A stretch of 64,000 bases of DNA from Streptomyces sp. NBC_00525 (GTDB lineage Bacteria; Actinomycetota; Actinomycetes; Streptomycetales; Streptomycetaceae), in the NCBI RefSeq assembly GCF_036346595.1, contig NZ_CP107834.1, forward strand, positions 186,001 to 250,000. Reading direction: 5' to 3'. The position numbers were made by a program, and so were the translations under genes. The notes below the pieces were generated by a model that was not told the origin of the DNA, did no database searches, and saw nothing but the letters and a program-made list of their open reading frames with translations. Shown in pieces: positions 49,560-64,000 of this stretch (the first letter of the stretch is position 1; the number at the start of each line of letters is the position of its first letter).

Positions 49560-50981
49560 GTGAACACCGACGCGACCGACGCGTTGTGCGAGGAGCGCGC
49601 GCCCGCCCGCCGGGGCGCGCGGTTCGCGGTCGTCGACCCGGCCACCGGGGAGACCTTCGGCGAAGCCCCCGACCAGCACCCGGACGAGCTGGACGCGGTG
49701 ATCGGCCGGGCCCACCGGGCCTGGACCGGCTGGCGGGCCGACCCCGCCGCCCGCAGCCGGGCCCTGCCGGCCGCCGCCGACGCCGTGGAGGCCGCCGCCG
49801 ACGACCTCGCCCGGCTGCTCACCCGCGAGCAGGGCAAACCCCTGGCCGAGTCGTACGCGGAGACCGCCCGCACGGCGGCCCGGCTGCGGTACTTCGCGGA
49901 GCTGGCCCCGAGGACGCGGCGGATCGACGACGGCCGGCCGGTGCGCAGCGAGGTCCGCTGGCGCTCCCTGGGGCCGGTCGCCGCGATCGTGCCGTGGAAC
50001 TTCCCGCTGCAACTGGCGGCGGCGAAGTTCGCGCCCGCGCTCGCGGCGGGCAACACGATGGTCCTCAAGCCGTCCCCGTACACCCCGCTCGCCACCCGGC
50101 TGCTGGGGTCCGTGCTGGCCGGGGTGCTGCCCGAGGGGGTGCTGACGGTCGTCACCGGGCGCGAGCCGCTCGGGGCGCGCCTGGCCGCCCATCCGGGCAT
50201 CCGGCATGTCACGTTCACCGGTTCGGTGGCCACCGGGCGGGCGGTGGCCGGGGCGGCGGCGGGCTCCCTGGCCCGCGTGACCCTGGAGCTGGGCGGCAAC
50301 GACGCGGCCGTGCTGCTCGACGACGTCGATGTGGAGGGCATCGCGGACCGGCTGTTCTGGGCGGCGTTCCGCAACTGCGGGCAGGTGTGCATGGCGGTGA
50401 AGCGGGTGTACGCGCCCGCGCGGCTGCACGCGGAGGTGGTGGAGGCGCTCGCGGCGCGGGCCAAGGCCGTCGCGGTCGGCAGCGGCCTGGACCCGGACGT
50501 CCGGCTGGGTCCGGTCAACAACGCCCCGCAGCTGGACCGCGTCGTGGAGCTGACCGCACGGGCCCTCGCGGACGGTGCGCGCGCCGCGGCCGGCGGGCAC
50601 CGGCTGGACGGGCCGGGGTACTTCTTCGCGCCGACCGTCCTGACCGATGTGCCGCCCGGCAGTGCGGTGGTGACGGAGGAACAGTTCGGGCCCGTCCTGC
50701 CGGTGCTGCCGTACGGGGACGTCGACGAGGCGGTCGCCGCGGCCAACGGCACCGGCTTCGGGCTGGGCGGCTCCGTCTGGGGCACCGATCTCGACCGGGC
50801 CGGGGAGGTCGCCGGCCGGCTGGAGTGCGGCACGGCGTGGATCAACCACCACGCCGAGTTGTCCCTCGCCCAGCCGTTCGCCGGGATCAAGGACAGCGGC
50901 GTCGGGGTGGCGGGCGGGCCGTGGGGGCTGTACGGCAATCTGCGCCCGTTCGTCGTCCACCGCCCGGAGGCCGACGCATGA
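49560..50981 (+). CDS. Aldehyde dehydrogenase
   Basis: 473 residues, NAD(P)-dependent ALDH superfamily. Motifs in order: PVAAIVPWNFPLQLAAAKFAPALAAGNTMVLKPS (cofactor site), FTGSVATGRAVA, LELGGND (general base Glu), FRNCGQVCMAVKRVY (catalytic Cys) and EEQFGPVLPVLPY. It starts 7 nt after mfnB with GTG and overlaps the next gene by the ATGA arrangement. In this operon it most likely oxidises the formyl group of the furan to a carboxylate. The substrate is inferred from context only. Confidence 0.9.
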   Translation: MNTDATDALCEERAPARRGARFAVVDPATGETFGEAPDQHPDELDAVIGRAHRAWTGWRADPAARSRALPAAADAVEAAADDLARLLTREQGKPLAESYAETARTAARLRYFAELAPRTRRIDDGRPVRSEVRWRSLGPVAAIVPWNFPLQLAAAKFAPALAAGNTMVLKPSPYTPLATRLLGSVLAGVLPEGVLTVVTGREPLGARLAAHPGIRHVTFTGSVATGRAVAGAAAGSLARVTLELGGNDAAVLLDDVDVEGIADRLFWAAFRNCGQVCMAVKRVYAPARLHAEVVEALAARAKAVAVGSGLDPDVRLGPVNNAPQLDRVVELTARALADGARAAAGGHRLDGPGYFFAPTVLTDVPPGSAVVTEEQFGPVLPVLPYGDVDEAVAAANGTGFGLGGSVWGTDLDRAGEVAGRLECGTAWINHHAELSLAQPFAGIKDSGVGVAGGPWGLYGNLRPFVVHRPEADA

Positions 50982-52093
50982 CGCCCACGCGGTTCCGCGC
51001 GGCGGTGCTGCGCTCGTACGAGGAGCCGTTCGCGGTCGAGGACGTCGTGCTGGACGGCGCGCTCGCCCCCGGTGAGCTGCTGGTCGAGATCGCCGGGTGC
51101 GGGATGTGCCGGACCGATCTCGCGGTCCGGCGGTCGGCGGGCCGCAGCCCGTTGCCGGCGGTCCTGGGTCACGAGGGGTCCGGGGTCGTCGTGCGGACGG
51201 GCGGCGGCGCGGAGTCGCGGATCGGCGTCGGCGACCATGTCGTGCTCGGCTTCGACTCGTGCGGGTACTGCCGCGGTTGCCTGGGCGGCGCCCCCGCCTA
51301 CTGTGACTTCTTCGCCTCCCTCAACCTCTTCGGCGGGCGGGCGCAGGAGCCGGCCCGGCTGACCGGTGCGGACGGGAAGGAGCTGGCTCCCCGCTGGTTC
51401 GGCCAGTCCTCGTTCGGCGCGTACGCGCTGGTGTCCGCCCGCAACGCCGTCCGCGTCGACCCGGCGCTGCCGGTCGAGCTGCTGGGGCCGCTCGGCTGCG
51501 GGTTCCTCACCGGGGCCGGGGCCGTCCTGAACACCTTCCGCGCCGCGCCCGGCGACACCCTGGTGGTGCTGGGCGCGGGGGCGGTGGGACTGGCCGCGGT
51601 CATGGCGGCCGGGGCCGTCGGGGTGCCGTCCGTCGCGGTGGACCGGCATCCCGAACGGCTGGCGCTCGCCGAGCGGTTCGGCGCGCTCCCGCTGTCGGCC
51701 GGTACGGCCGGTCTCGCGGAGCGCATCCGCCGGCTGACCGACGGCGGCGCGCGGTACGCGCTCGACACGACGGCGTCGCCGCGGCTCGTCAACGAGGCCC
51801 TGTGGGCGCTGCGGCCCACCGGCACGCTGGGCCTGGTGGCACGGCTGCACAGCCCGCTCGCGCTGGAGCCGGGCACGCTGGACCGGGGCCGCGCCGTCCG
51901 GCACATCTGCGAGGGGGACGCGGTGCCGGCGCTGCTGATCCCCGTACTGACCGGGCTGTGGCGGGCCGGCCGGTTCCCCTTCGACCAGCTGATCCGTACC
52001 TATCCCCTGTCCGACATCAACGAGGCCGAACGCGACTGCGAGGCGGGCCGGGTCGTCAAACCCGTCCTGCTCCCGGAAGGAAGGACCCCATGA
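50978..52093 (+). CDS. Zinc-dependent aryl/benzyl-alcohol-type dehydrogenase
   Basis: 371 residues, medium-chain dehydrogenase. Catalytic zinc ligands in GCGMCRTDL and GHEGSGVVV; structural-zinc-like cluster FDSCGYCRGCLGGAPAYCDFF; Rossmann motif VVLGAGAVGLAAV near residue 195. The NLFGGR and FGQSSFGAYALV segments and the Cys in the LLGPLGCGFLTGAGAVLN block are those of the benzyl/aryl-alcohol dehydrogenase group (XylB/AdhB-like), which acts on ring-CH2OH alcohols. That matches the hydroxymethylfuran expected here. It overlaps both neighbours by 4 nt. Confidence 0.9.
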   Translation: MTPTRFRAAVLRSYEEPFAVEDVVLDGALAPGELLVEIAGCGMCRTDLAVRRSAGRSPLPAVLGHEGSGVVVRTGGGAESRIGVGDHVVLGFDSCGYCRGCLGGAPAYCDFFASLNLFGGRAQEPARLTGADGKELAPRWFGQSSFGAYALVSARNAVRVDPALPVELLGPLGCGFLTGAGAVLNTFRAAPGDTLVVLGAGAVGLAAVMAAGAVGVPSVAVDRHPERLALAERFGALPLSAGTAGLAERIRRLTDGGARYALDTTASPRLVNEALWALRPTGTLGLVARLHSPLALEPGTLDRGRAVRHICEGDAVPALLIPVLTGLWRAGRFPFDQLIRTYPLSDINEAERDCEAGRVVKPVLLPEGRTP

Positions 52094-53001
52094 ACGAGGT
52101 ACTCGGCACGATAGCGGCGAGCCCGGACACGGCGGGCGTGGACGGGGGTGTGGGCCTGACCGCGCTGCTGGTGGCCGCCGCCCGGTCGATCGAGACGCAC
52201 CGCCGGGACAGCCTGGCCCGCGATGTGTACGCCGAGCACTTCGTGCGGGCGGCCCCGGCGTGCGCGGGCTGGCCGGTGCGCATCGAGCAGGTCCCGGACG
52301 GGGACGCCGACCCGTTGTGGGGGCGGTTCGCCCGGTACTTCGGACTGCGTACACGGGTGCTGGACGACTTCGTCGTACGGTCGGTGCTCGCGGGCGCCCG
52401 GCAGGTGGTGCTGCTCGGCGCCGGCCTCGACACGCGGGCGTTCCGGCTGGACTGGCCGCCGGACTGCGTGTTCTACGAGATCGACCGGGCGGGTGTGCTG
52501 GCCTTCAAGCACCGGGTGCTGGCGGACGCGGCGGCCGTCCCGAGGGCGAAGCGGGTGCCGGTCGCCGTCGATCTGCGGGACGACTGGGCGACCGCGCTGA
52601 CCGGTGCCGGGTTCGAGGCCGGCGCGCCGAGCGTCTGGCTGGTGGAGGGCCTGCTGTTCTATCTGCCGGGCGCCGCCGAGACGTATCTGATGGACACGGT
52701 GGATCTGCTGGCCGCCGGGGGCAGCGCGCTGGCCTTCGAGGCGAAGCTGGAGGCGGACCTCATGGTGTACCGGGACAGCGCGACCTACACGGCGACGCGC
52801 GAGCAGATCGGCATCGACCTGCTCGACCTCTTCGACAAGGGCCCCCGGCCCGATTCGGCGGGCCGTCTCGCGGCCAGGGGCTGGTCCGCCGCCACGCACA
52901 CCCCGTTCGAGTTCACCCGCCGCCACGGGCGCGGCCCGCTGCCGGAGCCGAATGACGCGCTGGAGGGGAACCGGTGGGTGTTCGCCCACCGCCGCCGCTG
53001 A
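52090..53001 (+). CDS. SAM-dependent carboxyl O-methyltransferase, PPM1/LCMT (TcmP) type
   Basis: 303 residues. SAM domain of the leucine carboxyl methyltransferase-like family (TIGR00027): ARYFGLRTRVLDDFV, GARQVVLLGAGLDTRAFRL, VFYEIDRAGVLAFKHRVL, PSVWLVEGLLFYLPGAAETYLMDTV. Members such as TcmP methylate carboxylic acids of secondary metabolites. As the last gene of the operon it would make a methyl ester of the furan carboxylate produced by the aldehyde dehydrogenase. The ATG overlaps the preceding stop, with AAGGAAGGA upstream. Confidence 0.88.
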   Translation: MNEVLGTIAASPDTAGVDGGVGLTALLVAAARSIETHRRDSLARDVYAEHFVRAAPACAGWPVRIEQVPDGDADPLWGRFARYFGLRTRVLDDFVVRSVLAGARQVVLLGAGLDTRAFRLDWPPDCVFYEIDRAGVLAFKHRVLADAAAVPRAKRVPVAVDLRDDWATALTGAGFEAGAPSVWLVEGLLFYLPGAAETYLMDTVDLLAAGGSALAFEAKLEADLMVYRDSATYTATREQIGIDLLDLFDKGPRPDSAGRLAARGWSAATHTPFEFTRRHGRGPLPEPNDALEGNRWVFAHRRR

Positions 53002-53013
53002 CGGCGGCCGGCT

Positions 53014-53517
53014 CTACGGCAACGCGCGGGTGAGCCAGGCGACTTCGCCGTTCTCCTCGGTGGAGAAGTGGTCGTGGACGAAGCCGAGCTTGTCCAGGAC
53101 GCGCAGCGAGGGCGTGTTCCAGGTGGCGACGGTCGACCAGAGCCGCCGGCGCCCGGTCGCGGCGGCGGCGCCGACCACGGCGCGGGCGGCCTCGGTGGCG
53201 TAACCCCGGTGGTGCGCGCGGCGCAGCAGTTCGTAGGCGATCTCCGGCTCCTCCCGGGTGGAGCGGCCGATGATCAGTCCGCAGTAGCCGATGAAGTCGC
53301 CCTCCTCCTTGCGCTGGACGGGGAGGAGGGCGATCCGTGTGTGCTCGGTGGCGGCGAGCAGTCCGGCGATCGCCTTCCGGCAGCGCTCGACGGTGTACGT
53401 CTCCTTGCCGCGTTCGGTCAGGAGCTCACTGAACTCGGCGGCGTCCGCTTCGTCCCAGGGGCGCAGGATCAGCCGTTCGGTCTCCAGGTGGTACGGCATG
53501 GTCTCGTAGGTGGCCAT
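53014..53517 (-). CDS. GNAT acetyltransferase, RimJ/RimL type
   Basis: 167 residues. ETERLILRPWDEADAAEFSELL begins the ribosomal-protein acetyltransferase-like GNAT fold; IGYCGLIIGRSTREEPEIAYELLRRAHHRGYATEAARAVV gives the acetyl-CoA loop region and TWNTPSLRVLDKLGF is the standard C-terminal motif. The substrate is probably an amine of a small molecule or protein N-terminus. Convergent with the methyltransferase gene 12 nt away. Confidence 0.92.
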   Translation of the reverse strand: MATYETMPYHLETERLILRPWDEADAAEFSELLTERGKETYTVERCRKAIAGLLAATEHTRIALLPVQRKEEGDFIGYCGLIIGRSTREEPEIAYELLRRAHHRGYATEAARAVVGAAAATGRRRLWSTVATWNTPSLRVLDKLGFVHDHFSTEENGEVAWLTRALP

Positions 53518-53573
53518 GCCCCCACTCTGCCCCGCCGGGGCCGTGCCGGGCAGGGCGCCCCCGGACCTCCGCG

Positions 53574-54521
53574 CTAGCGGGCGTCCTCGAAACGGGCGAG
53601 GTGCTCCTCCGTGAGGCGGACGTCGCGGGCCGCCAGGGCCTCCTCGGCATGGGCCACCCGGCTCACTCCGACAATGGGGGCGATGCCCTGGCGGTGCAGC
53701 CAGGCCAGGACGACCTGGTTCTTCGTCGCGGAGACCTCCGCGGCCACCTCGTCCAGGACCGCGAGCATCCGGGTGGTGCCGGGGTGGTCGTACGTGTCGG
53801 GGAACTGCTTGTCCGGACGGGTGTAGGCGCCCCACAGCAGCGAGCTGTACGCCCACACGTCCAGCCCCTCGGAGCGGGCCAGGTCCAGGTCCTCGGGCGT
53901 GAGCATGCGGTGGGCGCTCTCGGCGAGCGGTGTGGACGGGCGGGGCTGTACGAGGGAGTGGCGCAGCTGCACCGCGGTCCAGGGCTCCACCCCCTGCTGC
54001 CGGGCCAGCGACCGGCCGCGCTCGACGCGCCAGGCGGTGTGGTTCGCCGCGCCGACCCGCAGGGCCGTTCCCTTGGCGACCAGTTCGCCGAAGGCGCCCA
54101 CCGTCTCCTCCAGCGGCACCGTGCGGTCCTCGGCGTGTGCCCAGAGCAGGTCCACATGGTCGGTGCCGAGGCGTTCCAGGCTCTCCGCCATGCCCGCGTG
54201 GACGGCATGGGCCGACAGTCCTTCGGCGCTCTCCGGCCAGGCGTGCGGTACCAGCGGGTTCTGCCGGACCTTCGTCGCGATGCGCACGGACTCGCGGGCG
54301 CCGGGCCGGGCCCGGAGCCAGTCGCCTATGACCCGCTCGCTGGCCCCGCCGACACCGCTGGGGTCGGCCCAGAAGGAGTAGCAGTTCGCGGTGTCGAGCC
54401 ATTCGCCGCCGCCCTCCACGAAGGCGTCGAGGATGGCGAAGGAGGTGGCTGCGTCCACCTGGGTGCCGAAAGCCATGGCACCGAGGACGATCTGCGGGTT
54501 CGTGTTGTTCGCGCTGTTCAT
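53574..54521 (-). CDS. Aldo/keto reductase
   Basis: 315 residues, NADPH-dependent (beta/alpha)8 barrel: IVLGAMAFGTQVDAATSFAILDAFVEGGGEWLDTANCYSFW (Asp and Tyr of the catalytic tetrad), IATKVRQNPL (Lys), VDLLWAHAED (His) and QGIAPIVGVSRVAHAEEALAARDVRLTEE. Start chosen at ATG 54521: a promoter-like element with a 19-bp spacer just upstream would make the mRNA nearly leaderless at this codon; ATG 54530 adds three residues. Substrate unknown. Divergent from a GNAT gene. Confidence 0.88.
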   Translation of the reverse strand: MNSANNTNPQIVLGAMAFGTQVDAATSFAILDAFVEGGGEWLDTANCYSFWADPSGVGGASERVIGDWLRARPGARESVRIATKVRQNPLVPHAWPESAEGLSAHAVHAGMAESLERLGTDHVDLLWAHAEDRTVPLEETVGAFGELVAKGTALRVGAANHTAWRVERGRSLARQQGVEPWTAVQLRHSLVQPRPSTPLAESAHRMLTPEDLDLARSEGLDVWAYSSLLWGAYTRPDKQFPDTYDHPGTTRMLAVLDEVAAEVSATKNQVVLAWLHRQGIAPIVGVSRVAHAEEALAARDVRLTEEHLARFEDAR

Positions 54522-54528
54522 GTCCCTC

Positions 54529-54559
54529 ATGCTCGGTGCTGAAGTGCGCTCGAAGTCAA
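54529..54559 (-). promoter_or_regulatory. MerR-type promoter candidate for the aldo/keto reductase
   Basis: On the minus strand, TTGACT (54559-54554), a 19-bp spacer containing an imperfect TTCGAG...CTTCA dyad, and GAGCAT (54534-54529). The -10 is weak, as in activator-dependent MerR-family promoters. Confidence 0.4.
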
Positions 54560-54598
54560 GTCCCCTTTCTCGCACGCTCTCTACCCCGAGGAGTTGTG

Positions 54599-55399
54599 GT
54601 GGCGGATCTCGCCGACGCGGTCGAATCGATGGAGCAACTCGCCGTGGGCTGGCGGTCCCTGGTGCTCGACCGGGACGCCGGAGCGGACGTACGCGATCTG
54701 CCCGGAATCGCCGTGCGCTGGGCCGACTGCGCGTTCCCGTTCTGGAACTGCCTCACGCTCACCGAGACCGGCACCGGTGCCGCCCTCGCCGGGGAGCGCC
54801 TGCGCCAGGCGGCGGACATCATGCGGGCGAAGACGCGGCCCGGCTTCCTCTGGGTCTTCGACGACCTCCTGGACGAGGACGCCCGCGCCACACTGGACGC
54901 GGCGGCCGAACGGGTCGGCCTGGTCCATGCCTTCCCCGGCACCGGCATGGCCGGCGATCTGCTCCCGCTGCCCGAACCGTCGCACCCCGAGCTGGAGTTC
55001 GTACGCGTCGCCGACGACGCGCAGCTCCTCGCCTACGCGGACCTCAACTCTCGCGCGTACGGCTTCCCGCTGGAGGCCGGCCGCGACGGCCTCGCCGGCT
55101 CCGCGCTGTGGAAGAGCGGGGTCCACGCCTATCTGGGGTTGCGGCAGGGCGAGCCGGTGACCTGCGCCGCCACCGTGGAGGCGGCGGGCCGGCTCTTCGT
55201 GGTGCTCGTCGCCACCGATCCGCGCTGGGAGCGCCGGGGATACGGCGAGGCGGTGACGCGCAAGGCGCTGTACGAGGGCGGCCGCGCCACCGGCCTGACC
55301 CGCGCGACGCTGCACGCGACGGCGGCGGGCGCGCCGGTCTATCCCCGGATCGGCTTCGTGCCGAACACCGCGATGCGCTTCTACGGGCTGCCCGCCTGA
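54599..55399 (+). CDS. GNAT-family acetyltransferase with N-terminal helical domain
   Basis: 266 residues. The N-terminal half (VGWRSLVLDRDAG, RWADCAFPFWNCLTL, RQAADIMRAKTRPGFLWVFDDLLDEDA) is a family-specific degenerate GNAT-like domain and the C-terminal half is the active GNAT fold, with VVLVATDPRWERRGYGEAVTRKALYEGG (acetyl-CoA loop RRGYG) and YPRIGFVPNTAMRFYG. The two-GNAT layout is common in Streptomyces. GAGGAG lies 5 nt before GTG 54599; GTG 54596 is also possible. Substrate unknown. Confidence 0.82.
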   Translation: MADLADAVESMEQLAVGWRSLVLDRDAGADVRDLPGIAVRWADCAFPFWNCLTLTETGTGAALAGERLRQAADIMRAKTRPGFLWVFDDLLDEDARATLDAAAERVGLVHAFPGTGMAGDLLPLPEPSHPELEFVRVADDAQLLAYADLNSRAYGFPLEAGRDGLAGSALWKSGVHAYLGLRQGEPVTCAATVEAAGRLFVVLVATDPRWERRGYGEAVTRKALYEGGRATGLTRATLHATAAGAPVYPRIGFVPNTAMRFYGLPA

Positions 55400-55561
55400 C
55401 CCCGGTACGCCCCTGCCCGTTTGTCACAGAACCGTGGCATTCGGCGTCGCAACCCGCGGCCCGGACGGCCTGTCCAACTGGGTGGGACGACGGGCCGAAC
55501 CACCCGTCGCCGGTGGGCGCGGCATCCGGCCGCGCCACATACCTGACCGGGGGGAAATACC

Positions 55562-56761
55562 TTGAACACCACTGCGCACACCCTGCGTTCGTCGCTCGCG
55601 GTCATGGGGGCCGGGCTGCTGCTGGCCGTCACCGGAGCCGCCCTGGCCCCGGTCGCCCTGGCCGACACGGGCGCGCCGACGCTGGAGGTGGACACCGCCG
55701 CGCCCGCGGAGATCGGCGGCGGCGGGCTGCCGGTCGCCTTCACCACCACGGCGTCCAACACCGGCACGACCGACACCTCCTCGGCACGGCTGATCTACCG
55801 CATCGACGGGGGCAACGGGCTGACCGAGAACTCCCTGAGCCTGGAGTACCGGCTCGACGGCAAGGACTGGAAGCCGATCCCGCTGAGCATCGTCGAGGGC
55901 ACGGTGTACGGCGGTGAGCTGCCCGAGCCGTTCCCGCTCGCCGCGGGCGCCTCGCGGACGGTGCAGCTGCGTCTCGGGATGCCGATGGGCACCCCGCACC
56001 ACGGCGACAGCAACGGCGGCGCCGACCGTCTGAAGCTGACGACGATGATCTCGCACGGTGCCTCCGGCGCCGCCGGCGACAGCGAGGTGGACGAGGTCGC
56101 GGTCGAGGGGCTGACGTCCCGGCTGTCCGGTGTGCCCGCGACCGCGACCGCCGGCGGGGCGGCCATCACCTTCCGGGCCACCGTCGACAACCCGACGCCC
56201 TCGGCGTACGAGAACGTCACCGATGTGCTGTTCACCAACCGTCACACCACCGTGCAGGTCCTGCGCTCCGGCACGTGGACGACGCTCGAACCGATCACCT
56301 CGCCCGCCGAACCGGATGTCTACGGCTTCGACGTCATCGGCAAGGACGTCTCCATCCCCGCGCACGGCAGCGCGTCCGCCGAAGTGCGGGTGACCTATCT
56401 CAAGGACGCGCCGGCCGGGAAGACCGAGCTCTCGCCGTGCGCGATCGTCAACGAGGGCGACATCCCGTTCCGGGGCATCACCTCGTGCGGCGACCCGGCG
56501 TCGGTCCTGGTGAAGGCGGCGGCCACCACCTCCCCCACCGGCAGCCCCACCCCCACGGCCACCGCCACCGTGTCGCCCTCCCCCACCCCGGCGGTCAGCC
56601 GCTCGGGCGGCGCGACGTCGTCCGGGATGACCGCGCAGCTGGCGCGGACCGGCAGCGGCGGTGTCTCCGCGACCGCGATCACGGCGGCGGGCCTGGTCGC
56701 GGTCGGCGCGGGCGCCCTCGGCTTCACCGCCGTACGCCGGCGGCGCGGCGACCGCGTCTGA
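55562..56761 (+). CDS. Sortase-anchored surface protein (LAXTG type)
   Basis: 399 residues. Signal peptide (about 1-35, cleavage near ALA-DTG). The exported part consists of two beta-rich domains (about 40-190 and 195-330), each with Ig/DUF11-like phrases (VAFTTTASNTGTTDTSSARLIYRID; ITFRATVDNPTPSAYENVTDVLFTN). A Ser/Thr/Pro-rich stalk follows, then the sorting signal LARTG, a hydrophobic segment (AITAAGLVAVGAGALGFTAV) and a basic tail RRRRGDRV. LAXTG is the class E sortase signal of actinobacteria. No sortase gene is nearby. Start TTG behind GGGGGG. A strong terminator follows. Confidence 0.85.
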   Translation: MNTTAHTLRSSLAVMGAGLLLAVTGAALAPVALADTGAPTLEVDTAAPAEIGGGGLPVAFTTTASNTGTTDTSSARLIYRIDGGNGLTENSLSLEYRLDGKDWKPIPLSIVEGTVYGGELPEPFPLAAGASRTVQLRLGMPMGTPHHGDSNGGADRLKLTTMISHGASGAAGDSEVDEVAVEGLTSRLSGVPATATAGGAAITFRATVDNPTPSAYENVTDVLFTNRHTTVQVLRSGTWTTLEPITSPAEPDVYGFDVIGKDVSIPAHGSASAEVRVTYLKDAPAGKTELSPCAIVNEGDIPFRGITSCGDPASVLVKAAATTSPTGSPTPTATATVSPSPTPAVSRSGGATSSGMTAQLARTGSGGVSATAITAAGLVAVGAGALGFTAVRRRRGDRV

Positions 56762-56805
56762 CCAGCGCGGACCGGGGCCGGCCCTCGTGGCGGACGGCAC
56801 CGCGC

Positions 56806-56839
56806 GGGACCGCCCCCGGCGGCTGCCGGGGGCGGTCCC
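56806..56839. terminator. Bidirectional terminator hairpin
   Basis: Perfect 15-bp arms (56806-56820 and 56825-56839) with a 4-nt loop between convergent genes. Confidence 0.85.
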
Positions 56840-56854
56840 TGTGAGCGGCGCGGA

Positions 56855-57304
56855 TCAGCGAACTTCGAGGGTCCGCTGCTCCTTCAGCGACGCGCAGTTG
56901 GAGTTCTCCACGGAGGCGTACACATTGCCGATGTGGCCGCCCCAGCTGACGCAGTGGCCCTTGCCGTAGGCGTAGACCGGGCCGGCGTAGGAGGTGTAGG
57001 TCCCGTCGTCCGACGTGGACTCACCGGTGTCGGGGACGTAGAGGTAGGCACCCATGCTCTTCGCGGTGCCCGGAGTGGATCGGATGGTGACGACGCAGTT
57101 CTTTCCGTTCGAGGCGTTGTAGGTCAGGTACACCGTGCCGAGGTTGCCCACGGAGGTCGTGTTCACGGTCTTGTAGGCCGTGCCGCAGACCCCTTGCGGG
57201 GTGACGTTCGGCGCGGCGGAGGCCGTCGTGCCGAAGGCGGCGGTGGCGGCCACCAGGAGCGTGGTCAGCGCTCCGGCGGTGGCGGCAGTACGGATCTTTC
57301 GCAT
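56855..57304 (-). CDS. Spore-associated protein A (SapA)-like secreted protein
   Basis: 149 residues. Signal peptide with cleavage near ASA-AP (about residue 30). The mature part has the phrases VCGTAYKTVNTTSVGNLGTVYLTYNASNGKNCVVTIRST, GAYLYVPDTGES, YTSYAGPVYAYGKGHCVSWGGHIGNVYASVENSNC, which correspond to the Streptomyces coelicolor spore-associated protein SapA family. Four cysteines probably form two disulfides. SapA is a small exported protein found on spores, of unknown molecular function. The NRPS gene follows 107 nt upstream on the same strand but is probably unrelated. Confidence 0.87.
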   Translation of the reverse strand: MRKIRTAATAGALTTLLVAATAAFGTTASAAPNVTPQGVCGTAYKTVNTTSVGNLGTVYLTYNASNGKNCVVTIRSTPGTAKSMGAYLYVPDTGESTSDDGTYTSYAGPVYAYGKGHCVSWGGHIGNVYASVENSNCASLKEQRTLEVR

Positions 57305-57411
57305 ATTTCCCCCTTGCGGTTCGGGGAGCCTTTTGCTCCCACTTGATAGGACATCCGGAGGGCGCGGATGGTTGTAGCCCGAACGTGTGAAATCGGTGGA
57401 TGTGTGATCGA

Positions 57412-64000
<6,589 letters not shown>

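Overview
The window is very GC-rich with strong third-position GC bias, has SapA-like, AfsR/ArpA-type and many DUF families typical of the genus, and carries several specialised-metabolite loci. It is almost certainly Streptomyces chromosome (or a close relative). Genes are densely packed and long antisense open frames are GC artefacts.

Layout. (1) 1-3926: a class IV lanthipeptide locus on the minus strand: LanL synthetase, a 52-residue venezuelin-type precursor, and the start of an ABC exporter ATPase that leaves the window; a winged-helix regulator lies upstream. (2) 4024-4945: STAS protein and a small secreted protein. (3) 5068-22439: a PUFA-synthase-like locus in the myxobacterial order (enoyl reductase, KS-AT-ACP-KR-DH, KS-CLF-AT-DH-DH), preceded by a thioester-reductase-like protein and a divergent WS/DGAT acyltransferase; together they suggest an iteratively made lipid released by reduction and/or esterified. 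(4) 22401-25225: NmrA-like reductase behind a SoxR-type promoter, then a hydrolase/TetR pair around a multi-arm operator. (5) 25269-31080: an operon with a DUF4034-like protein, an HSP90 homologue and a large TPR protein. (6) 31205-34215: macro-domain protein divergent from a tRNA-shaped gene with an abnormal T-loop whose 3' end is 3 nt from the start codon of a 766-residue protein of unknown function. (7) 34178-43942: accessory metabolism, regulators and small membrane or secreted proteins (VOC, DUF305/DUF6153, SUMF1 fold, two AraC regulators, DUF1801, DHFR-like).

(8) 44108-53001: dihydroxyacetone kinase DhaK/DhaL, a HAD phosphatase, an ArpA/ScbR-type TetR receptor, and a tightly coupled four-gene operon: MfnB-type furan phosphate synthase, aldehyde dehydrogenase, zinc aryl-alcohol-type dehydrogenase and carboxyl O-methyltransferase. 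This reads as a small furan-carboxylate pathway fed by triose phosphate, possibly a signal or specialised metabolite. (9) 53014-57304: GNAT enzymes, an aldo/keto reductase, a sortase substrate with an LAXTG signal and a SapA-like secreted protein. (10) 57412-64000: the C-terminal half of an NRPS (C'-A-T-C-A-T-R) whose last adenylation domain reads as Phe and whose reductase would release a peptide aldehyde.

The strongest candidates for something undescribed are the tRNA-like/766-residue-protein locus, the MfnB furan operon and the lipid-synthase locus with its unusual tailoring enzymes.
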